Below are positions 25,693 through 34,461 of a stretch of 64,000 nucleotides of DNA, piece by piece. Under the pieces are notes generated by a model. The model had not been told where the DNA came from and made no database searches. It saw only the letters and a program-made list of their open reading frames with translations. Within the stretch, counting starts at the first letter, position 1, and each line of letters begins with the position of its first letter. This DNA comes from Paucilactobacillus hokkaidonensis JCM 18461. GTDB taxonomy: Bacteria > Bacillota > Bacilli > Lactobacillales > Lactobacillaceae. Made by a program: the position numbers and the translations under genes. The stretch is taken from positions 1,426,001 through 1,490,000 of the forward strand of contig NZ_AP014680.1 of NCBI RefSeq assembly GCF_000829395.1, given 5' to 3'.

Positions 25693-27072
25693 TTAAATTG
25701 GAAAATGTTTCATCAAATAATTCCCAAATACATCTCTAAAAAACTTATTATACATTAATTCGTTCTTTCCTGCGATTTCAATAGTCGGAAAAAACGGGAT
25801 AAATAAATAGTGATCCAAGGTTGCCAATGTATATTGCTCAAAAATATCGATTGGTTTACCGTTACTGGTAACCTGCTTAGTTTGTTGCTTAAATTCCAAT
25901 CCTGCATAGTGAATTTCACCAAATATTTTACCCCGGAATCCCATGCCCTTCAAAGGAAAACGTCTTAAAAAATTGCGGTTCTTCTCAATTTCACGTACTA
26001 ATCTAATTAAATCGGATCCCAATAACGTCACTTTCATCACGTGCATTGCGTGTGGTAACATTTCATGCAGCTGATTTCGATTAACAATCCCCTCATCAAG
26101 ACCATTTAAAAACAAACCAGTATTCAACATTGCTATGTCTGTGTTAGTAGATTCTTTCAAGGCTTCTAATCCAGAATTTACTAAACTAAGGTCATTTTCA
26201 AAATCCACTGATAGCGCGGTCGGGATCTTCGCAATTTGCTGTTTAGCTAGCAGTTGCTCCCCTTGTTGTAAGTAACCCACTATCTCCGCATCATCATCAG
26301 GTTCACTCGGTAAATGTTCAGTCACAGTGACACGCGCCTGCGCTGCCGAAATCTTATGATCTTCTAATTCTAAATCAATTTTACCAATATATTGACCATA
26401 TTTACCAGCTGCCGCCAGTAATGACTGCCCAACTCGTTTGCCATGTTCTAGTAAATGATGCGTATGACTACCAATAATAACATTAAACTCTGGAAAACTG
26501 GCCGCAATTTTTTCATCAACGGTAATACCCAGGTGAGATAACAAAATTAACACATCATATTGTCCTTTAATTTTATCAAGTAAATACGGAATAGCTTCAA
26601 ATACATCAATTGGCTGCCACCCCTCCAATGGATATGTAAGGATAAATGGTGCCGTCAACCCTAAAACTCCGACTCTAGTACCACTATTAGTCGTTATAAT
26701 TTTAAATTGGCGCGCAAAATCAGGCTGTTGACCATTTTTTTGATCCAATAAGTTGCCTAAGACCACATCGAAGTTAGCATGTTGATATAACCGTTCTAGT
26801 TGTTCCTTTGTATTTCCCAATCCCTCATTATTGCCGATTGTCACCGCATCATAACCAATTTGGTTCAATAATTCAACATTTGCTTGCCCATCGGTAGCCT
26901 CACTTAGTGGATGAACTCGATCCATTGCATCCCCAAGATCAAATGTTAAAACACTGCTATTTGAACTAAGCAGTGCCTTTTGTTGCATTTTTAAATACCG
27001 TCTGATTTTCGGCCAATTCTCAAAATGAGAATGTAGATCATTTGTATGTAGAATCGTAATTTTTTCGCCCAT
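25693..27072 (-). CDS. 5'-nucleotidase-type metallophosphatase (YunD-like)
   Basis: A 459-residue two-domain protein. The N-terminal calcineurin-like metallophosphatase has LHTNDLHSHFENW (residues 8-20), DLGDAMD near 45, GNNEGLGN near 82, HLGITVDEK near 175 and IIGSHTHH near 198. The C-terminal 5'-nucleotidase domain (about 280-459) provides the substrate pocket (RNQLHEMLPH). There is no signal peptide, so unlike UshA it is cytoplasmic, as in YunD. It lies just upstream of yutD in the same direction. Substrates are nucleotides or related phosphoesters by family. Confidence 0.88.
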   Translation of the reverse strand: MGEKITILHTNDLHSHFENWPKIRRYLKMQQKALLSSNSSVLTFDLGDAMDRVHPLSEATDGQANVELLNQIGYDAVTIGNNEGLGNTKEQLERLYQHANFDVVLGNLLDQKNGQQPDFARQFKIITTNSGTRVGVLGLTAPFILTYPLEGWQPIDVFEAIPYLLDKIKGQYDVLILLSHLGITVDEKIAASFPEFNVIIGSHTHHLLEHGKRVGQSLLAAAGKYGQYIGKIDLELEDHKISAAQARVTVTEHLPSEPDDDAEIVGYLQQGEQLLAKQQIAKIPTALSVDFENDLSLVNSGLEALKESTNTDIAMLNTGLFLNGLDEGIVNRNQLHEMLPHAMHVMKVTLLGSDLIRLVREIEKNRNFLRRFPLKGMGFRGKIFGEIHYAGLEFKQQTKQVTSNGKPIDIFEQYTLATLDHYLFIPFFPTIEIAGKNELMYNKFFRDVFGNYLMKHFPI

Positions 27073-27115
27073 CAGAACCCTCCAGTATCTTACTATAACT
27101 TAACCAATAATTAAG

Positions 27116-27724
27116 TTAGTGCCGTTTGTCATAGTCAATCTTTTTACCTGCTACCATTTGTTCTATATCCGACAAAGATAATGGCGTGCCAAATGGCAGC
27201 TCATAGTCCAAATAGCCCGTTTCAGGTGTGTCAATACCCACATTAATATTTTCCTTTGCAGCAACTGCATAATGGTGGATATGACCATGTAAATTAATAA
27301 TTTGTGGTGCAATCCCTAACATCATTGGATAATGAGTCATATAGTATTGTCGATGGTCGTATTTTAACAATACGCCTACATCGTGAAACTCGAATTTAGG
27401 TTTACCATCTAAAAGATAATTATTTTGATCAAGAAACTTAAACAGCGCTCGACTATCATGATTACCCTTAACTAACACCAAGTGCCCGTTGAGCTGATTT
27501 AAAACTTTCAATACGGCTTCTTGTGACTTGGAAGCTGGCCTGGTAAAGTACAATGCAATATCACCCAAATGATAAACAGTATCTTTATTCTCCACCCGTT
27601 CATTCCAATGATCAATAATAGTCTGGTTCATTTGTGTAACGTTGTCAAAGGGACGAATTGCAAAATCAGTTATCCCCAAAAGATTCTCATGAAAAAAATG
27701 TGTATCTGCCGTGATAAAACGCAT
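27116..27724 (-). CDS. Calcineurin-like metallophosphoesterase
   Basis: About 202 residues from ATG 27724 (AAGGGGAG ribosome site; the longer frame to 27745 buries it). Metal motifs: TADTHFFHEN (residues 4-13), HLGDIAL near 53, KGNHDSR near 85, THYPM near 128 and NLHGHIHH near 140. This arrangement belongs to small single-domain phosphoesterases often annotated only as phosphohydrolase. Substrate unknown. It is a single gene between the nucleotidase and ackA, separated from ackA by a terminator. Confidence 0.85.
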   Translation of the reverse strand: MRFITADTHFFHENLLGITDFAIRPFDNVTQMNQTIIDHWNERVENKDTVYHLGDIALYFTRPASKSQEAVLKVLNQLNGHLVLVKGNHDSRALFKFLDQNNYLLDGKPKFEFHDVGVLLKYDHRQYYMTHYPMMLGIAPQIINLHGHIHHYAVAAKENINVGIDTPETGYLDYELPFGTPLSLSDIEQMVAGKKIDYDKRH

Positions 27725-27752
27725 AATGTGTCTCCCCTTGCTCAATCCAAAT

Positions 27753-27783
27753 AAAAAGAACTAGATTAACTGTGTAATCTAGT
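27753..27783 (-). terminator. Terminator downstream of ackA
   Basis: ACTAGATTA (27760-27768) pairs with TAATCTAGT (27775-27783) around a six-base loop. Read leftward TCTTTTTATT follows. Confidence 0.75.
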
Positions 27784-27802
27784 CCCATTATATCTCATTT
27801 TA

Positions 27803-28993
27803 CTATTTTTTTAATCTTTCAACATCACGGGCAATCATCAATTCTTCATCAGTTGGTACCAGCAAAGTTTTAACCGTTGCTGAAGCTGAAGTCAAATCGC
27901 GTTCAACTCCACGAATATTGTTTTTCTCTGGATCAATTCCAACACCGAAATACGATAACCCATCAGCCACACTTTGACGGATTCCAATATCATTTTCGCC
28001 AACTCCGGCTGTGAATACCAAGACATCTAAACCATTCATTTCAGCAACATACTGACCAATATAACGAATAACCCGGTTAATCCACATATCACGAGCTAGC
28101 TTTGCACGGTGATTAGTATCCATCACTTTTTCTAAGTCTCGCATATCAGCAGAAACCCCTGAAATACCAACTAGACCAGATTTATGATTCAACACATCAA
28201 TCATTTCTTCTGGATCTGAAATACCAAGTTTACCTTGCATCCATGCAATTAGTGATGCATCAACATCCCCTGAACGAGTCGCCATTGTAACTCCGGCTAA
28301 TGGAGTAAATCCCATGGATGTATCAAATGATTTTCCATCTTTAATTGCTGTAATCGAGGCACCTGCTCCTAAATGCAAAGTAATCATTTTCAAATCTTTT
28401 AATGGTTTACCCAGCATTTCTGCAGCTCGACTAGAAACGTAACGATGACTTGTGCCGTGAGCACCATATTTACGAGCACCGTATTTGTCATACCATTCAT
28501 AAGGAACACTATACATATAATTTACTTCGGGCATTGTTTGATGAAATGCAGTATCAAAAACTGCCACTGACGTTACATTTGGTAAGAGTTTACGAAATGT
28601 CTTAATACCGGCCAAATTAGCTGGATTATGCAAAGGAGCATAGTCTGCTAATTCATCAATTTTTGCAATCACATCATCATCAATTACAACTGAATCTTTA
28701 AAGTATTCACCACCAGCAACTACTCGATGACCAACACCGGTAATTTCATTATAATCACTAATAATCGATAAATTAAGTAATTGTTTCAGTAAAAAATTAA
28801 CAGCTACTTCGTGATCTTTAACTGGCATTGTGGTATTGAATTTTTCACCATCACCATATTTAATAGAAACGATTGCGTCATCCATTCCGATGCGCTCAAT
28901 GACACCCTTTGCAATAACATCTTCACTTGGCATTTCAAAAAGTTGGAACTTTAGTGTAGAACTTCCGGCATTAATGGCAATTGTTTTTGACAT
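27803..28993 (-). CDS. ackA: Acetate kinase
   Basis: A 396-residue ASKHA-fold kinase that interconverts acetyl phosphate plus ADP with acetate plus ATP, ending the phosphoketolase or pyruvate branch of lactic metabolism. The N-terminal signature AINAGSSTLKFQLFE is intact, with VFDTAFHQTMP near 148, YGAHGTSHRYVS near 175 and HLGAGAS near 207. Length is normal. AAAGGAG precedes the ATG. It is co-oriented with comG and ytxK upstream, a conserved order in lactobacilli. Confidence 0.97.
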   Translation of the reverse strand: MSKTIAINAGSSTLKFQLFEMPSEDVIAKGVIERIGMDDAIVSIKYGDGEKFNTTMPVKDHEVAVNFLLKQLLNLSIISDYNEITGVGHRVVAGGEYFKDSVVIDDDVIAKIDELADYAPLHNPANLAGIKTFRKLLPNVTSVAVFDTAFHQTMPEVNYMYSVPYEWYDKYGARKYGAHGTSHRYVSSRAAEMLGKPLKDLKMITLHLGAGASITAIKDGKSFDTSMGFTPLAGVTMATRSGDVDASLIAWMQGKLGISDPEEMIDVLNHKSGLVGISGVSADMRDLEKVMDTNHRAKLARDMWINRVIRYIGQYVAEMNGLDVLVFTAGVGENDIGIRQSVADGLSYFGVGIDPEKNNIRGVERDLTSASATVKTLLVPTDEELMIARDVERLKK

Positions 28994-29007
28994 ATTTTAT
29001 TTCTCCT

Positions 29008-30021
29008 TTAAACCTCTAAATTTGTAGCAACCCAATTATCTATTTCTTGCATGAATGAAGCAAACTCCTCTTTATTTTTAAAAGATGGAAATTCGCCTAA
29101 CAAAACTTTGGTAGCTTGTTTGCTATTCGGACCCCGTCTTTGTAAAAGCAAAATAGATTTTTGTGCCTCTTTGCTCTGAAATAATTCACTTGGTAGATTA
29201 ATTAAGCCTTGTAAGTGTGCATGCTTTTGAATCCACTCAACAAATTGCTTCGATTCATCTGACTGAAACAAACCGCTAGGTACTAAGAAGGCTCCAAACC
29301 CGCCCGGCTTTAAGTAATTCATCGCCTGTTCAATCAACAAATGATGCACATACGAATGCCCTTTGTCTGCCCGCGTTTCATAATTGCTAGTATTTTCATC
29401 CAATGGATAATAGCCAACCGGCAAATCAGAAACTACAAGTTCACTTTGTGGAATATCAAGTGAATCAATTGCATCTTGATGATACAACTCAATATTTTGG
29501 TGCTGTAATGTAGTACTAATACTGGCTACCGCAAGCATTGAATCATCATTATCAATGCCATATCCATGAATTTTTTGTTTCGTAACTGTCTGCAAATGAT
29601 TCATTACCGTTGTCAGCAAATTACCTGTTCCAACACTTAAATCAAAAATTGAAAACGGTGCTGAAAAATTGCTAACCTTTTCCAATAAGTAGGCCATCAA
29701 TATTCCAATTGTATCTGGTGTCATTTGGTGATTCGACTGCACAGCGTCTTTTTTGATCGCCTTAAGCATAATAAGTTGAATCACCGTTCGAATTTCTTCA
29801 GCAGTGACATTTTTTAAATCAATTGTTTGATAGATCGCTTTTAGTTGTTGAACTACCGATTGCTCTGGTTGTCCATTTTCTACTTGCACTTGTCCATCAT
29901 CAATTATATTTTCAGCATTTTCAATAAAAGCATCCAAGTATGAGCTTGAAACCGCTTGCTGCAAAATAGTTGTTGATTCATCAAAAGATTTAAATAATGA
30001 CTCTATCTTATCTTGTGCCAG
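29008..30021 (-). CDS. ytxK: YtxK-like N6-adenine-type methyltransferase, CTG start likely
   Basis: A class I methyltransferase of the HsdM-like type. The SAM motif is FDLSVGTGNLLTTV, and the catalytic NPPY-like motif appears as VVSDLPVGYYP, i.e. DLPV rather than NPPY/DPPY, so activity is uncertain. The first ATG-, GTG- or TTG-type start (TTG, 29964) cuts off residues that clearly belong to the family (AQDKIESLFKSFDESTTI). The only usable upstream initiator before the in-frame TAG is CTG at 30019-30021, with GTGAAGG upstream, giving 337 residues. It sits between comGG and ackA, as in Bacillus and lactobacilli. Confidence 0.85.
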   Translation of the reverse strand: MAQDKIESLFKSFDESTTILQQAVSSSYLDAFIENAENIIDDGQVQVENGQPEQSVVQQLKAIYQTIDLKNVTAEEIRTVIQLIMLKAIKKDAVQSNHQMTPDTIGILMAYLLEKVSNFSAPFSIFDLSVGTGNLLTTVMNHLQTVTKQKIHGYGIDNDDSMLAVASISTTLQHQNIELYHQDAIDSLDIPQSELVVSDLPVGYYPLDENTSNYETRADKGHSYVHHLLIEQAMNYLKPGGFGAFLVPSGLFQSDESKQFVEWIQKHAHLQGLINLPSELFQSKEAQKSILLLQRRGPNSKQATKVLLGEFPSFKNKEEFASFMQEIDNWVATNLEV

Positions 30022-30088
30022 TTTACCTTCACTCCAATCTAGCTAACTTTCACTCACCCCACTAGTTTACAGATTTTCACAAGCAAAT

Positions 30089-30376
30089 TCAAGAACCCAC
30101 TACACTTTGATCAACATAATACGTAAATCCACTACTAAGCTTAACCTCCGCTTGCCCTTGTTCATTAACTCTCACCACTCCGGTATTAAAGTGATTGGCA
30201 CTATTTGGTTTATTAGATCCTAAATTAGTCATTGTTTGACAAAGTAATTCGTTTTGTAATTTTGTATAGATCTGTCGTTGTTGACTATATTGTTGGTACC
30301 GTAATAAATCAATGGTTGTTACTAAAAACATCACTATCAACACACTCAATAAGGCATAACCTGGTTGTTTATTCAT
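30089..30376 (-). CDS. comGG: ComGG-like minor pseudopilin
   Basis: A 95-residue protein with one N-terminal membrane helix (YALLSVLIVMFLVTTIDLL) and a soluble C-terminal part ending in KLSSGFTYYVDQS. It is assigned by position as the last gene of comG, overlapping comGF by four bases, and by its short pseudopilin-like form. As in other ComGG proteins, the prepilin cleavage motif is poor. It would be a minor component of the competence pseudopilus. Confidence 0.7.
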   Translation of the reverse strand: MNKQPGYALLSVLIVMFLVTTIDLLRYQQYSQQRQIYTKLQNELLCQTMTNLGSNKPNSANHFNTGVVRVNEQGQAEVKLSSGFTYYVDQSVVGS

Positions 30377-30819
30377 TTATTAACATCCCCGCTAAACTTA
30401 TGAAATTTGACGATATCATTATATTCATGACCGCTTGTAGTTTCCACTTTAATTTCAACTTGCGTATCAGAAATTTGATCAGTTTTAAATTTCTGCACAT
30501 GGTCTAGCAATGGTAAATATCCACCACCATGTTCAAGCAGTGTCAGATAAATGTGATCATCATTTCCATCTAAATTGTAATATTTCACATGAACAGGACT
30601 ACTCAACATAATTCTATGCTCGCCACAGCCCATTAACTGAAATTGATGCGTGGTAGATTCCAATTCACGTAAAAAAAGATACCATTGGGCAGATTCATCA
30701 ATGCTTTGATGATCGACTTTTTCAAATGAGTGGAGAAACCATCCAATCGTTAGCATTACCACTGATGTAATTAAAAGTGCCAATATGCATTCAATTAAAG
30801 TAAAGCCACGTTGCTTCAT
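30373..30819 (-). CDS. comGF: ComGF-like minor pseudopilin
   Basis: A 148-residue prepilin-like protein starting MKQRGFTLIECILALLITSV. The G-F-T-L-I-E prepilin peptidase site at residues 5-10 is canonical, with the conserved Glu at +5, followed by a membrane helix and a beta-rich tail. Starts overlap comGE by four bases (ATGA). It is a ComG pseudopilus component for DNA uptake. Confidence 0.82.
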   Translation of the reverse strand: MKQRGFTLIECILALLITSVVMLTIGWFLHSFEKVDHQSIDESAQWYLFLRELESTTHQFQLMGCGEHRIMLSSPVHVKYYNLDGNDDHIYLTLLEHGGGYLPLLDHVQKFKTDQISDTQVEIKVETTSGHEYNDIVKFHKFSGDVNK

Positions 30820-31109
30820 TGTTTAGTCACCGCGAACATAAGCTGTTCATTTTGTTTAATTTGTACAGCTTGCTCGCTCACCATAACCTGATACCCTTTT
30901 TGATTAAATTTTCGTTTTTGATGATCAATCATAAACTGATCTGTTGCTTCTTTGGCGATCCTGGCCAGCATAACTTCTTGATTAGCATGCCGCATTTGTG
31001 ACTGCAATTGGCGTTCATTCACACAATACCAAGCAATTAGGATACTTAAAATTGTTAACGCCACGATACTATCTGCCAACACAAACCCCTTATTGTGCCA
31101 CTTCAACAT
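30816..31109 (-). CDS. comGE: ComGE-like minor pseudopilin
   Basis: A 97-residue protein (MLKWHNKGFVLADSIVALTI...). The prepilin motif is degenerate (KGFVLADSI, lacking Glu at +5 but with Asp nearby), followed by a hydrophobic helix. It overlaps comGD by 20 bases and comGF by four. Assigned ComGE mainly by order. Confidence 0.75.
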   Translation of the reverse strand: MLKWHNKGFVLADSIVALTILSILIAWYCVNERQLQSQMRHANQEVMLARIAKEATDQFMIDHQKRKFNQKGYQVMVSEQAVQIKQNEQLMFAVTKQ

Positions 31110-31530
31110 AAAAGCCTCCCCAAGCGAGTTGGATTTTCATTACATAATTTTTATTAGTCAGTGTAGAATGAAATTTTTGTGTTCCAGCCTTGACATACCC
31201 ATTTGCAAGCATCTTTAATGGTGCAAAGCTCACTACTTGAATCGTACTAGGAACAACAACATCACTGTAATGAGTATTATATTTTTTGTCTCTCCATTTA
31301 AATCTGATTTGGTTTGCAGTCGGCATATAATTAATTTCTGTTCCTTTGTTGTCTCCCTGTGCACGTGTTTGACTAGCTTGCCAATTTTGCTGTAATCCTT
31401 GCCAAAAATGACGCTCTTGACTAGCAGCATTAACTGGTTGTAATTTAAGTGCGCCAAACCCAAACATCAAGCTTACTAAGCCCAAAACAATCAGCGTTTC
31501 TAATAATGTAAATCCCTTATTTTTAGTCAT
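31090..31530 (-). CDS. comGD: ComGD-like pseudopilin
   Basis: The protein starts MTKNKGFTLLETLIVLGLVS at ATG 31530, overlapping the comGC stop by eight bases (ATGACTAA); the frame to 31554 is spurious. The K-G-F-T-L-L-E prepilin site is canonical, with Glu at +5. The tail holds the beta-strands of a minor pseudopilin. It is intact, but its upstream partner comGC is interrupted, so it may no longer be transcribed except from the IS. Confidence 0.85.
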   Translation of the reverse strand: MTKNKGFTLLETLIVLGLVSLMFGFGALKLQPVNAASQERHFWQGLQQNWQASQTRAQGDNKGTEINYMPTANQIRFKWRDKKYNTHYSDVVVPSTIQVVSFAPLKMLANGYVKAGTQKFHSTLTNKNYVMKIQLAWGGFYVEVAQ

Positions 31531-31602
31531 TACCAATAGTCGCTTTATCACCAACTATTCTGATATGTTCTTTTTGTGCCTTGGTAACTTGATCTTTAGT
31601 TA
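31523..31602 (-). pseudogene. comGC: comGC, 3' fragment beyond the insertion
   Basis: This is the C-terminal part of ComGC separated from its 5' part by the IS. Joining it to 33166-33418 through one TAACTA copy restores the frame as DYLT-KDQVTKAQKEHIRIVGDK and ends at TAA 31523-31525. The frame and sense fit ComGC C-termini. Confidence 0.85.
31597..31602. repeat. Target site duplication, left copy
   Basis: TAGTTA immediately before the IS left end. The same six bases follow the right end at 33160-33165. Confidence 0.8.
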
Positions 31603-33159
31603 GTGGATGGTATTTAATTTAAAATATTAATAAGTATGGGCATTAAGACCGATATATTGTAAAATAAATGTATACATATTCCTGAATAAGCAAGAATTTT
31701 CGTGCATTTATAAATACTATCGGAGGTGTCACCTATGGTTTACCGTAAAAAGACAGTACAATTATCAATTAATTCTTTTGAAACTGCTTTAGGATGTCCG
31801 CTGAGTGCAGATAATGAATGGGTTCAATTAGCTAATCAATTACCTTGGAGTGAATGGGACGAAGTATACCAATTGGCTTTTCCGTCCAATTTGGGTCGTG
31901 CTGGTAAACCATTTAGACAATTATATGGAGCCCAACTAATCAAGCAACGAACAGGCCTTTCCGATCGTGAAGTAGTTGATGCTATTCGGGATACTCCAGC
32001 TTATCAATATTTTCTCGGCTTTTCAGAGTACCAACCAGTTCGACCTTTCGATCATGTAACACTTGTATACTTTCGTAAACGGATTGCTCCAATTTCAGAC
32101 CAGATTCTTAATATCATGGCAAAATACACAGGAAAACTACTCAATGAAGCATTGCCAGATAAAAGAGTGGTAATCACTGATGCTACGGCTTTTCCAGTTA
32201 ATGTTGCGTATCCGCAGGATACACATCTGCTTAATGGAACACGGCTCAAGTTAGAGGCAGATATCAAACTAATGTCTAATCAGTTGAAGTTAGCTCCGCC
32301 ACGCACGCGTAAGCGTGAAGCTAAAAAACAATGGGTTGCTTTTTCTCGCCATCCACATCGTTGGGGAAAACAGACTCATAAGCAAATTAAAGCCCAGCTT
32401 CAATATATTCGACGCGATTTACGTTTCGTTGATGAACTACTCGCGCAAGGAGGCCAGTTAAGTGAACGCCGTTTGAAAGTTTTGAGCACAGTACGTAAAG
32501 TCTATGAACAGCAGGATTATATGTACCGTAATCATACGCATCATGTTAGTGACCGTATTGTAAGCCTGACTCAGCCTGAAATTAGGCCGATTGTACGAGG
32601 GAAAGCTAAACAACCAGTAGAATTTGGACCTAAGGTTGATCTATCAATTACAGATGGTGTTGTTAACATTGAACGATTCTCATTTGATTCCTTCAATGAA
32701 AGTACTGATTTCGCTTCAACCATAGATCACTATAAGGATGTTCATGGAGTCTATCCTGATGAGGTCTTAGCAGATACACTTTATCGAACACGAGCCAACA
32801 TTAAGTTGTGCAAAGACTTAGGAATTAAATTAAGTGGTCCTAAGCTTGGCCGAAGGCCTAAACACGTAGATCCAGCTAAACGTCGTGAAGAACAAGATGC
32901 AGAAAATCGGCGTGGTGAAATAGAGCGCGAGTTCTCACTGATTAAGAGCAAACTTGGGCTAGGTTTAGTGACCGCCAAAACTGCAGAAACAATTGCCGTA
33001 ACAGTTGACACTGGAGTTGTATTGGCCAATCTTAAACGTGTATTGAGCTTTTTTTGTGTACCAATTTCTATATTCGTCGAAATGGATGGTGTAAAGCTTC
33101 AAATAGATTACAAAATGATTAATCGGCTATCAAATTTAGTGGCCTAAGATACCATCCAC
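31603..33159 (+). mobile_element. Insertion sequence, IS5/IS1182-type, in comGC
   Basis: A 1557 bp element with 11 bp perfect terminal inverted repeats (GTGGATGGTAT at 31603-31613 and ATACCATCCAC at 33149-33159). It is flanked by a TAGTTA target duplication and holds one transposase gene. The intact transposase, exact ends and exact target duplication indicate a recent insertion that could still excise. Confidence 0.9.
31735..33147 (+). CDS. DDE transposase, IS5/IS1182-like
   Basis: A 470-residue transposase from ATG 31735, with GGAGGTG upstream. The N-terminal DUF772-type region (about 40-130, FRQLYGAQLIKQRTGLSDRE, YFLGFSEYQPVRPFDHVTLV) precedes a DDE catalytic fold. The first Asp is in VVITDATAFP near 151, the second in VLADTLYRTRANIK near 345, and the Glu in GEIEREFSLIKSKLG near 400. 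The stop lies one base before the right inverted repeat. All motifs are present, so it is probably active. I cannot name the exact IS without a database. Confidence 0.88.
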   Translation: MVYRKKTVQLSINSFETALGCPLSADNEWVQLANQLPWSEWDEVYQLAFPSNLGRAGKPFRQLYGAQLIKQRTGLSDREVVDAIRDTPAYQYFLGFSEYQPVRPFDHVTLVYFRKRIAPISDQILNIMAKYTGKLLNEALPDKRVVITDATAFPVNVAYPQDTHLLNGTRLKLEADIKLMSNQLKLAPPRTRKREAKKQWVAFSRHPHRWGKQTHKQIKAQLQYIRRDLRFVDELLAQGGQLSERRLKVLSTVRKVYEQQDYMYRNHTHHVSDRIVSLTQPEIRPIVRGKAKQPVEFGPKVDLSITDGVVNIERFSFDSFNESTDFASTIDHYKDVHGVYPDEVLADTLYRTRANIKLCKDLGIKLSGPKLGRRPKHVDPAKRREEQDAENRRGEIEREFSLIKSKLGLGLVTAKTAETIAVTVDTGVVLANLKRVLSFFCVPISIFVEMDGVKLQIDYKMINRLSNLVA

Positions 33160-33165
33160 TAGTTA
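33160..33165. repeat. Target site duplication, right copy
   Basis: TAGTTA after the IS right end, matching 31597-31602. Confidence 0.8.
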
Positions 33166-33418
33166 AATAATCTTTTTGTTGTAACGTCTCAAAGTCAACT
33201 TTGTTGTTGTCTGATTCATTCTCATATAAATCGATCTGTGTCTGGACAACGGACACCATCGCATTTTGATGGACCCCTGATGCATGTTTTCGTTGTGCCG
33301 CTAAATTGGGTAAAATAATCAAAACTAACAGACTAATAATAAATAAAACGACTGACATTTCTAGTAAAGTGAACGCATTATGACATTTTGTGTTTAAACT
33401 ATTTTTATTTTTTTTCAT
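33160..33418 (-). pseudogene. comGC: comGC, 5' fragment (major pseudopilin, interrupted)
   Basis: The start and body of ComGC: MKKNKNSLNTKCHNAFTLLE with the prepilin site HNA/FTLLEM, the membrane helix VVLFIISLLVLIILPNL and the helical spine QTQIDLYENESDN. Genuine sequence ends at DYLT. The frame then runs into the IS (SGWYLRPLNLIAD, stop 33119), losing about 24 C-terminal residues. ComGC is the major subunit of the competence pseudopilus, so this cell should be non-transformable by this route unless the IS leaves. Confidence 0.9.
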
Positions 33419-33420
33419 GA

Positions 33421-34461
33421 TTAATAAATTCCCTTCATTGACTGATAAATTGGCAACATAATACTGAGATACATCCCCACAATTACAATAGCAATAATCC
33501 CAAATAACAATGGCTGTACAAAAGTTAATAACTGTTCAATTGAACGCATTAAACGCTTAAATAACATTTGCGCAAAAATTTCAAGCTCGTACCCAAGATC
33601 AGTGACTGATTCACCTTTATTCATGAACACAACTAATTCTCGTGGTAAATACGGATATTGTTCAATTAGTTGATTTGGACTTTGACCACTATTCAGTGTC
33701 TGATTGATTACTTCCCCTAGTTGATGCAATAGTGACGTTTCATCAAATTGCCGTACCATCTGACAAATTGATTTGACGCCCATTCCATTTTGAAGTAATA
33801 ACGCAAAATTAGTCACTAAATAATAGCCGTAATACTGGCGATAACTACGTCCCAATAATGGCAACTGACAGAGTAAATTCACCCGGTTCATTGTTGTAGT
33901 TTTCATCCACTTATAGATAGTGCTTAAAACCAATGCAATCACAATTACTGCAATTGCTCCCCAAAGCCACGGTAAAAATTTAAGCCTGCCAGTACCAACT
34001 CCTTGATCATCCTGCCAAACTGCCAACTCTGGAAATACAAATATTTTAAGTGCTAGTAACAACATTCCCAGCAAGCAAAGCAAAATAACCGGATACTGGA
34101 GCAACCCCCTTAACTTAGTCTGTTGTCGCACTTTTAGATTTAAAAATTTTCCTAACTGAGTAATGGTTTGCTGCAAATTACCATGTTGCTCAGCAATTTT
34201 TAATTGATAATAAATATCTCGATTCACAAACCGCTGTATACTAACTGCAAATGTTGCTCCCGATGCCATTTGTCGATCAATTTCTAGTAGCATTCCATCA
34301 TGTTGTGGCAACAAAGTTTGTGTAAAATTAATTGCTTGACGCATGGAGAATCCGACTTTTAGTAAATCGGCCAGCAATGAAAATAACGCTGCCTGTTCTT
34401 TGGATTTTAATTTAGCCCCACCTATATTTTTGTGCAGTAGTCTTGGTAATTTTGTTTTCAT
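33421..34461 (-). CDS. comGB: ComGB, pseudopilus platform protein
   Basis: A polytopic inner-membrane T2SS F-type protein of about 346 residues (start MKTKLPRLL at 34461 preferred; frame open to 34494). It has two GspF repeats: KEQAALFSLLADLLKVGFSM near the N-terminus and FALLLQNGMGVKSICQMVRQ in the second half. Three membrane segments follow the usual pattern (YPVILLCLLGMLLLALKIFV, LWGAIAVIVIALVLSTIYKW, PLLFGIIAIVIVGMYLSIML). It anchors the ComGA ATPase and the pseudopilus. It overlaps comGA and ends two bases before comGC. Confidence 0.9.
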   Translation of the reverse strand: MKTKLPRLLHKNIGGAKLKSKEQAALFSLLADLLKVGFSMRQAINFTQTLLPQHDGMLLEIDRQMASGATFAVSIQRFVNRDIYYQLKIAEQHGNLQQTITQLGKFLNLKVRQQTKLRGLLQYPVILLCLLGMLLLALKIFVFPELAVWQDDQGVGTGRLKFLPWLWGAIAVIVIALVLSTIYKWMKTTTMNRVNLLCQLPLLGRSYRQYYGYYLVTNFALLLQNGMGVKSICQMVRQFDETSLLHQLGEVINQTLNSGQSPNQLIEQYPYLPRELVVFMNKGESVTDLGYELEIFAQMLFKRLMRSIEQLLTFVQPLLFGIIAIVIVGMYLSIMLPIYQSMKGIY

